64,000 nucleotides of DNA. Source: Robiginitomaculum sp. (GTDB lineage Bacteria; Pseudomonadota; Alphaproteobacteria; Caulobacterales; Maricaulaceae). The stretch spans positions 30,407 through 94,406 of the forward strand of contig JAJFFQ010000023.1 of assembly GCA_021776565.1 (NCBI GenBank), in the 5' to 3' direction. The translations under genes were made by a program, and so were the position numbers. This document shows positions 58,686 to 64,000 of this stretch, one piece after another; positions within the stretch are counted from its first letter, which is position 1, and each line of letters opens with the position of its first letter. The notes beneath the pieces are model-generated. The model searched no databases and had not been told where the DNA came from. It saw only the letters and a program-made list of their open reading frames with translations.

Positions 58686-59552
58686 TTACGCTGCTTCGAC
58701 ATTTTCCAACGCATCTTCAAGCTCGGCAAAACTGGGTTGTGCTGAGCTGGGAACAATGCCGCGCCCCATTTCAATCGAAATTTGCGCTGCATTGCCGTGC
58801 AAATGCGCCACCAGAACCGCCTGAATGATTTTGTAAAACGTGCTTTCTTCATCCACAACCTGTTGTAGGCGCGCAGACATTGGCCCGACAAACCCGTAGG
58901 CGATAAACACGCCCAGAAAGGTGCCAACCAGGGCCGAACCAATCATTTTGCCCAGATATTCGGGCGGCTCAGTAATTGCGCCCATGGTTTTAATAATCCC
59001 CAAAACCGCCGCAACAATACCTAGAGCCGGCAAACCGTCCGCCATATTTTGCAAGGCGTGGGCGGGGTTAGAGGCGTCATGATGGTGTTTTTCCAGCTGC
59101 GCTTCCATGTTGTCTTCAACCTGGTGCGGATCTTCCAGATTCATGGTCATCATCCGCAAGGTGTCGCAGATAAAATCTGTAGCAAAATGGTCTTTAAGTA
59201 TTTTCGGATAAAGCGTGAAAATGGAGCTTTCACCCGGGTTTTCAATGTGGGTTTCCAGAGCAATAACACCTTTGGTTTTCATGGTTTTGGTCAATGTGAA
59301 AAGCAGAGCCAGAAGATCGGCATAATCCTGCTTTTTCCACTTTGGCCCGGCCATCAATTTGCCTATGCCAGCGGCAACGCCCTTGATTGTCTTGCCATTA
59401 TTACCAATGAGAAGCGCGCCCAGGGCCGCACCGCAAATTATCATCATTTCATATGGTGCCGAATGTAAGATCGGCTCAAGATGCCCGCCCGCAAGCAGAA
59501 ATCCGCCAAAAACCATAACGAAAACAACAACTATACCAATGATCTGAAACAT
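58686..59552 (-). CDS. motA: flagellar motor stator protein MotA
   Basis: Proton-conducting stator subunit. The 288-residue product starts MFQIIGIVVVFVMVFGGFLLAGG, with the cytoplasmic loop LTKTMKTKGVIALETH (the E. coli R90 position is Lys here) and the C-terminal helices with GLPALGIVAAVLGIIKTMG and GSALVGTFLGVFIAYGF. The ORF extends to 59621, but 59552 gives the family length. No motB adjacent; in alphaproteobacteria motB is often elsewhere. Confidence 0.93.
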   Translation of the reverse strand: MFQIIGIVVVFVMVFGGFLLAGGHLEPILHSAPYEMMIICGAALGALLIGNNGKTIKGVAAGIGKLMAGPKWKKQDYADLLALLFTLTKTMKTKGVIALETHIENPGESSIFTLYPKILKDHFATDFICDTLRMMTMNLEDPHQVEDNMEAQLEKHHHDASNPAHALQNMADGLPALGIVAAVLGIIKTMGAITEPPEYLGKMIGSALVGTFLGVFIAYGFVGPMSARLQQVVDEESTFYKIIQAVLVAHLHGNAAQISIEMGRGIVPSSAQPSFAELEDALENVEAA

Positions 59553-59779
59553 CAGCTCACCCCACCTGTTCAATATTTTCAACCCATTTGGGCCGTTTCG
59601 GTTGTCCCGAATTGAGACCATTATGACTTGGAATACTTAATGCACCGTTGCTAATGCAGTTAGTTTTTGCGTTTCATTGCGGGACGGCACGTTCAATGAT
59701 AAAAGGTAGAGCAGGGTCGATATCGGCAAAAGCGAGGGACAGTGTAAGCTTTTTAAGATTACGAACCAGGAGTTTGAGT

Positions 59780-60148
59780 ATGTTAAAATGGACAACAACC
59801 GGTCTAGTGATCGTGTTGAGTTTACCTGTTGCCGCCTTGGCAGCACCTGATTGCAATGCGCCCACCAAACCGGCAATGCCACAAAATGGTGCTGTTATTA
59901 GCGCCCAGGATCTGGATGCCGCCGCGGACAAGGTTACTGCCTATTCCAGGGCATCAAGAGATTATCAGGGTTGTCTGGATGAAGTTATCACTACACCAGG
60001 AAAATATTCTCGGGATGAGTGGCGGGCGGCACTAAAGGCCTATAATGCTGCTGCACCTAGCGTTGAAGAGGTGTGGAGTTCGTATAAAAAGCTCTCTGAT
60101 GACTGGGTTTCAGCTCATCTGGTTACGGCGCAAGACGCCGAAAACTGA
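59780..60148 (+). CDS. small secreted protein, family with next gene
   Basis: A 122-residue product with a signal peptide (MLKWTTTGLVIVLSLPVAALA). The mature part has two cysteines, in CNAPTKPAMP and YQGCLDEV, 40 residues apart, probably a disulfide joining a Pro-rich segment to a helix. ATG 59780 chosen with GAGT-type purines ahead; the ORF extends up to 59648 without coding look. The following gene shares the same pattern. Function unknown; divergent from motA. Confidence 0.7.
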   Translation: MLKWTTTGLVIVLSLPVAALAAPDCNAPTKPAMPQNGAVISAQDLDAAADKVTAYSRASRDYQGCLDEVITTPGKYSRDEWRAALKAYNAAAPSVEEVWSSYKKLSDDWVSAHLVTAQDAEN

Positions 60149-60192
60149 TTTACCACACCTTGATTGTATAGCTTAAAATGAGGACAGATGTA

Positions 60193-60687
60193 ATGAAACC
60201 ACATCATATTTTTTTCGCAAGCGTGGCGCTTGCTGCCTTTGCAGTGCCCGGTGTTACCGAGACAACGAATGACGGGTATCGCCCGCAAAATGATGCACAG
60301 CGTAATTATAAAGCCTGTAAGCTGGAGGCCATTACCAAAGGCCTGCAAACGGTGGTGCCGTTTTGCGGCGCTTTGCCCGAACGGCCAAAGTTTCCATCCT
60401 ATGATGAAGCCTGGAACCGTACCTCAAAAACTGAACTTGATGTTTATGCGCAATCCCTGTCGCACTTTGAAGCCGATGTCACCCGTTACCAAACCTGCAT
60501 CACTAACCGGGTGATGGCCGATGGTTCCTTGCCAACAAGAACTTTGGATTATGCTGCTTGTGCAGACCAGGGTGCTGTCGACCAATTGGCGCAATCAACC
60601 GAGGAATGGGGCATGTCCTGTATGGCTTTTAACGACTCCCAGGTGGACGGTAAAACTTACACAAAGTCTTGTTTTCCCGCGCAGTGA
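60193..60687 (+). CDS. small secreted protein, relative of preceding gene
   Basis: A 164-residue product with signal peptide (MKPHHIFFASVALAAFA). It has a region matching the upstream protein: FCGALPERPKFPS, then YQTCITNRV 44 residues on. Added cysteines (YKACKLEA, AACADQG, MSCMAF, KSCFPAQ) suggest further disulfides. ATG 60193 preferred; ATG 60178 also possible. Likely co-transcribed with the preceding gene (44-base gap). Unknown function. Confidence 0.7.
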   Translation: MKPHHIFFASVALAAFAVPGVTETTNDGYRPQNDAQRNYKACKLEAITKGLQTVVPFCGALPERPKFPSYDEAWNRTSKTELDVYAQSLSHFEADVTRYQTCITNRVMADGSLPTRTLDYAACADQGAVDQLAQSTEEWGMSCMAFNDSQVDGKTYTKSCFPAQ

Positions 60688-60756
60688 TTTTTTGACAACC
60701 TTTGATCGTGCTGCCATCAGGTAAACAGTTTTTACTTGTTGTAAGTCGGATTTACC

Positions 60757-61968
60757 GTGAATCATCCTGATCGCAGCCATGCGTTTCGTTTGTTGTTTTT
60801 GGCGCTCTTTGTTATGGGTGCCAGCAATTCCATGCTTTTTGTTATCCTGCCCATGGTGACACGGGCGATGGGCACCGGCGAAATTTATGTTGGACTTATA
60901 TTTGCTGGTTCATCTGTTTTTTATATGGGCTTTAGCCCTTTTTGGGGAAGCCTGAGCGATCAGAAAGGCCGAAGGCCTGTTTTGCTGACAGGCCTTGCCG
61001 GCAATACACTTTCACTTGCCGCTATTGCAATGGTTGCCGGTTTGGCGCTCTCTGGTATATTGCTACCATTAGTGGCAATGGGGTTTTTTGCTGCTGCACG
61101 AATGATTTACGGCGCAATTGGTTCAGCCATTCAACCTGCCGCGCAGGCCTATATTGCAGATCGTACCAGTCTTGGTGAACGCACACGCCTGATGTCCTCT
61201 CTAACAGCTGGCGCGGGGCTTGGCACCGCCTTCGGCCCACCATTGGCCGCCTGGGCGGGCAGTATGTTTGGTGTTGAAGGTTTTGTTTTTGCACTGGCTG
61301 GACTTTCTTTTGCGGCCTTTGTGTTGATTGCCATTGGATTGCCTGAATACCGGATACCCGTTCCGCACACTCAAAAATCACGGCATCTTTTACGGTTGGC
61401 TCGTGATCGTCGTCTATGGCCATTTTTACTGGTTGGTGTTGGCGGCTGGACGGCACAAGGCGTATTTTTACAAACCTTGTTATTTTACCTGCTCGATCAG
61501 GCACATTTGGGTGTGGAGCGAGCGGCGCTGGTTTCCGGTACGATCTTTGCCAGTGGTGCCGTATTGGTGTTCGGAGCGCAATTTGTGTTAATCCCGGTAT
61601 TAAACCTGCGCCCACGCGTCTTAATGGTGGCGGGTGTGATCCTGACTGGTTCTGGGGCCATATCTATGGCGTTAAGCACAGATGCCATAACCATCGCGTT
61701 GTCTTTTCTTCTTACCTCTTTGGGTTTTGGTCTGGCCCGTCCCGGCATGATTAGCGGCGCGTCTCTAAGCGTAGAACCTGAAGAACAAGGCACTGCCGCT
61801 GGACTGGCATCGGCAACCGCCGGGGCGGGGTTTTTTCTGGCACCGTTTACCGGCCTTGCGCTTTACCAGTTTGTCAGTCCAATGGCCGCCTATAGTGTCC
61901 TGGCCACGTTAATGGCTCTGCTCGCCGGCCTCACCATCAGTAACAGACGCATCCGTGAGGTTGGTTAA
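60757..61968 (+). CDS. MFS transporter (TetA/Bmr-like)
   Basis: A 403-residue protein with 12 predicted membrane helices and MFS motif A variant WGSLSDQKGRRPVLLTGL between helices 2 and 3, plus a GAGLGTAFGPPLAA motif C-like antiporter segment. It is most like drug:H+ antiporters of the 12-helix type. Substrate unknown. The last 60 bases overlap the converging transglycosylase. Confidence 0.88.
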   Translation: MNHPDRSHAFRLLFLALFVMGASNSMLFVILPMVTRAMGTGEIYVGLIFAGSSVFYMGFSPFWGSLSDQKGRRPVLLTGLAGNTLSLAAIAMVAGLALSGILLPLVAMGFFAAARMIYGAIGSAIQPAAQAYIADRTSLGERTRLMSSLTAGAGLGTAFGPPLAAWAGSMFGVEGFVFALAGLSFAAFVLIAIGLPEYRIPVPHTQKSRHLLRLARDRRLWPFLLVGVGGWTAQGVFLQTLLFYLLDQAHLGVERAALVSGTIFASGAVLVFGAQFVLIPVLNLRPRVLMVAGVILTGSGAISMALSTDAITIALSFLLTSLGFGLARPGMISGASLSVEPEEQGTAAGLASATAGAGFFLAPFTGLALYQFVSPMAAYSVLATLMALLAGLTISNRRIREVG

Positions 61969-63153
61969 TGCCATAAGCCGATCCAATACGGCGCGATCCA
62001 GAAACCCGTCCGCCACCAGATCATTGGCAACCTGAAAAGCACGCAAGGCACGGCGGGTGTTGGGGCCAGAAATGCCGTCCGGCTTACCGGCATCAAAACC
62101 AGCGCGGCCAAGCGCGCTTTGCAAGGCTTTGATCTCGGTTCGTGATAATACACCGGTGCTTGACGGCCAGGGCGTGCGCACCATCGCTCCACCAGCCAAA
62201 ACATCCGACAATAAACCAACGCCCAGTGCATAGGCGGTAGAGTTGTTATAACGCTTGAAGACATGAAAGTTTTTTGACACCAGAAAGGCCGGGCCTTTAT
62301 GCCCGGCGGGCAGGATCAGCCAGGCCGGGCGGCTTTGTTCCGCCATTGTCCAGATCGCATGATCGGCACGCACGGCACCGCGCACACTCCACGACCCAAT
62401 GCTCAATACCGTGTCTTCGGCCAGCTCGTAAGCAAAACCCTTGGGCAGTTCGACCTCAACACCCCAGTCTTCGCCTGCACGCCAGCCATGCCTGGCAAGA
62501 TAATAGGCCGTAGACGCCAGAGCGTCTGCACGGGAAGCCCAAATGTCCTTGCGCCCATCGCCATCCCAGTCCACAGCATAATCGAGATAAGATGTGGGCA
62601 AAAACTGTGTTTGGCCCATGGCACCGGCCCAGGCACCTTTCATCTCGTCCCGGTTGGCATGGCCCTCCGATAAAATGCGTAAAACCGCAAACAGCTCACC
62701 TTCGGCCCAGCTTTGGCGTCGGCCGTCATGAGCCAGCGTCGCCAAAGAGCGCACCACATCAAAATTACCCTGGATATGACCATAAGCACTTTCCAGCCCC
62801 CAGACAGCACTTAAAACCTGCGCCGGGACATGATAATGAGCGGCGATTTCATCAAATAGCGCCGCATTGGTGTTTATAGCATCGCGCCCGCCTCTGATAC
62901 GCGCCCCGGAAAGCACGCCTTCAAGATAATCCGCCATCGTGAGAGTGAATTCCGGCTGGTGGCCATCGCGCTCCAGCACCGCAGGGTCAGATGTCAGGCC
63001 TTCAAAAGTGCGTGTTACCAGATCGGCAGCAAACCCGCGAGCAATCGCACGGGCTTCAAAATCAGTGCGCCAGTCTGAAAAACTTGTTTCCTGATTTTCA
63101 GCGTAAACAGCTGTACTAAAAATCAAACAGACAAAAGTGAGAAAAAATCTCAT
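61909..63153 (-). CDS. lytic murein transglycosylase, MltB type
   Basis: A 414-residue protein with a signal peptide (MRFFLTFVCLIFSTAVYA), an MltB-like catalytic domain with Glu121 in VWGLESAYGHIQGNF, MGQTQFLPTSYLDYAVDWDGDG, and a C-terminal peptidoglycan-binding domain (about 335-395, LQSALGRAGFDAGKPDGISGP, read in part). Cleaves glycan strands. The last 20 codons (overlapping the MFS gene) extend beyond the domain. It overlaps the DUF1194 gene by 4 bases. Confidence 0.92.
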   Translation of the reverse strand: MRFFLTFVCLIFSTAVYAENQETSFSDWRTDFEARAIARGFAADLVTRTFEGLTSDPAVLERDGHQPEFTLTMADYLEGVLSGARIRGGRDAINTNAALFDEIAAHYHVPAQVLSAVWGLESAYGHIQGNFDVVRSLATLAHDGRRQSWAEGELFAVLRILSEGHANRDEMKGAWAGAMGQTQFLPTSYLDYAVDWDGDGRKDIWASRADALASTAYYLARHGWRAGEDWGVEVELPKGFAYELAEDTVLSIGSWSVRGAVRADHAIWTMAEQSRPAWLILPAGHKGPAFLVSKNFHVFKRYNNSTAYALGVGLLSDVLAGGAMVRTPWPSSTGVLSRTEIKALQSALGRAGFDAGKPDGISGPNTRRALRAFQVANDLVADGFLDRAVLDRLMALTNLTDASVTDGEAGEQSH

Positions 63154-63968
63154 GGACGCATACCGTTACCAACAACACCAAAGTTGGAATTATCCGCAAT
63201 TTCCAATATCATTTTGCGCAATACCGCTTTTTTGAAATCATCAAAATCATGAGCCGGAATAACAAATGCCCCCGGCCCAGCGATTACCTGATTGCGATAA
63301 TAATTGTCGATCTGCACCTCAACACGTGGCCGCCACGGATCCTGTTTTGCAGAAATAATAGGAAGACCGTTAATGACAATATCACGCTCTGCTGCCCGCA
63401 GACGCGCTGTTTCCAGTGATGCGCCCTGATTTTGTGGCCCGTCCCCTGATATGTCTATCACCCGGCGAAGGCCATCGGCGTTGTTTTGCTCGAACAATAC
63501 AAGCGCCCGCTCAACCATACTGCCTATGGCCGTGTAATGACCCTGCACGAAAGGTGCGTCCCGGACTTTACTGGCAAAGGCATCCGCATCTTTTGGGCCG
63601 CTGATGATTGTCCAGGGGGCGACGATGCGTTGCATCGAACTGTCCGCCCATTCCACATAGGTAACGGCGATGCGCCCGTGCGGGCCTGAGCTTATCGCAT
63701 CGACAACCTCTTCGCTTTGCAAGGCGGCCACATAACCATCGCGTTGTTTACGGGCTTCGCTCTCATCCACAGAAAAGGATATGTCTACAGCCAGAACAAG
63801 CTCCAGATCGACCGCCTCACGGGCTTGTGCCTGGGAAACCATTACGATGAAAATAATAGCTAGGGTCTGAACCCAATTCGATTGCCCATTCTGCGCTCGT
63901 GCATTTGCGTTCTGAACAGGAGGAAGGGGGCAGGAAATGTGGTGCATTTTCAACACCTTTCGACACAT
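63150..63968 (-). CDS. DUF1194 von Willebrand-factor-A-like secreted protein
   Basis: A 272-residue protein with a hydrophobic segment (VQTLAIIFIVMVSQAQA, signal-like), then a vWA fold with the MIDAS start LAVDISFSVDESEARKQRDGY and RRVIDISGDGPQNQGA. Matches DUF1194. An in-frame TGA lies directly before the ATG at 63968, so the gene is complete; ATG 63947 may be the true start. Co-transcribed with the transglycosylase. Function unknown. Confidence 0.87.
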   Translation of the reverse strand: MCRKVLKMHHISCPLPPVQNANARAQNGQSNWVQTLAIIFIVMVSQAQAREAVDLELVLAVDISFSVDESEARKQRDGYVAALQSEEVVDAISSGPHGRIAVTYVEWADSSMQRIVAPWTIISGPKDADAFASKVRDAPFVQGHYTAIGSMVERALVLFEQNNADGLRRVIDISGDGPQNQGASLETARLRAAERDIVINGLPIISAKQDPWRPRVEVQIDNYYRNQVIAGPGAFVIPAHDFDDFKKAVLRKMILEIADNSNFGVVGNGMRP

Positions 63969-64000
63969 TCAGGACGAAAATTCATCGCGCCCTTCAGGGT

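Overview
The window looks like one continuous stretch of an alphaproteobacterial chromosome, with GC content in the mid-50s by eye. Four things support this. The F1 part of ATP synthase forms its own operon (atpH-A-G-D-C) without the F0 genes. DUF484 precedes xerC. A tiny LptM-like lipoprotein follows argH. The fatty acid genes are clustered as fabA-fabB-fabI. I cannot name a genus. I see no rRNA, tRNA, CRISPR array, prophage or intact insertion sequence.

Layout. 1-8147: the end of a DUF2332 gene, the F1 ATPase operon with a small four-cysteine protein between atpD and atpC, and a membrane hybrid histidine kinase. 8151-13399: priA, a transaldolase-like aldolase, DUF484, xerC and a LuxR-type regulator without a luxI. 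13400-13767: a non-coding stretch full of short repeats. 13768-24294: a purine catabolism island of two divergent, tightly coupled operons, covering guanine to xanthine, urate, hydroxyisourate, OHCU, allantoin, allantoate, ureidoglycolate and glyoxylate. 24259-34146: mixed metabolism (CitE-like lyase, ArsC, MATE pump, pyrD, S24 regulator, cobalamin adenosyltransferase, etfBA, TlpA). 34175-35721: argH and the small lipoprotein. 35955-38708: a ferritin-like di-iron protein divergent from a GFA protein, a 305-bp element with terminal inverted repeats, and an AT-rich orphan gene. 38977-42643: ffh-rpsP-rimM-trmD-rplS. 42738-53297: HMG-CoA lyase, two surface-polysaccharide genes, thrS, yidD, fabI-fabB-fabA, a hydroxyacid dehydrogenase and an MBL hydrolase. 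53273-64000: a MoeB/ThiF enzyme, a helical-repeat protein, MscS, MnmC, an acidic lipoprotein, MotA, two related small secreted proteins, an MFS pump, a lytic transglycosylase and a DUF1194 protein.

Most of the window is housekeeping, and I found no convincing new multi-gene system. The best leads are: a PriA helicase that has lost three of the four ligands of its second zinc site; the cysteine protein inside the ATP synthase operon; a 37-base interspersed repeat seen three times, once built into the 3' end of the allantoinase gene; an array of TGACCCT motifs at helical spacing; a 305-bp MITE-like element next to an AT-rich orphan gene; a perfect operator-like palindrome over the predicted promoter of the ferritin-like gene; and a parS-like palindrome after rplS.

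All family assignments come from reading motifs and from memory of the families. No database search was run.
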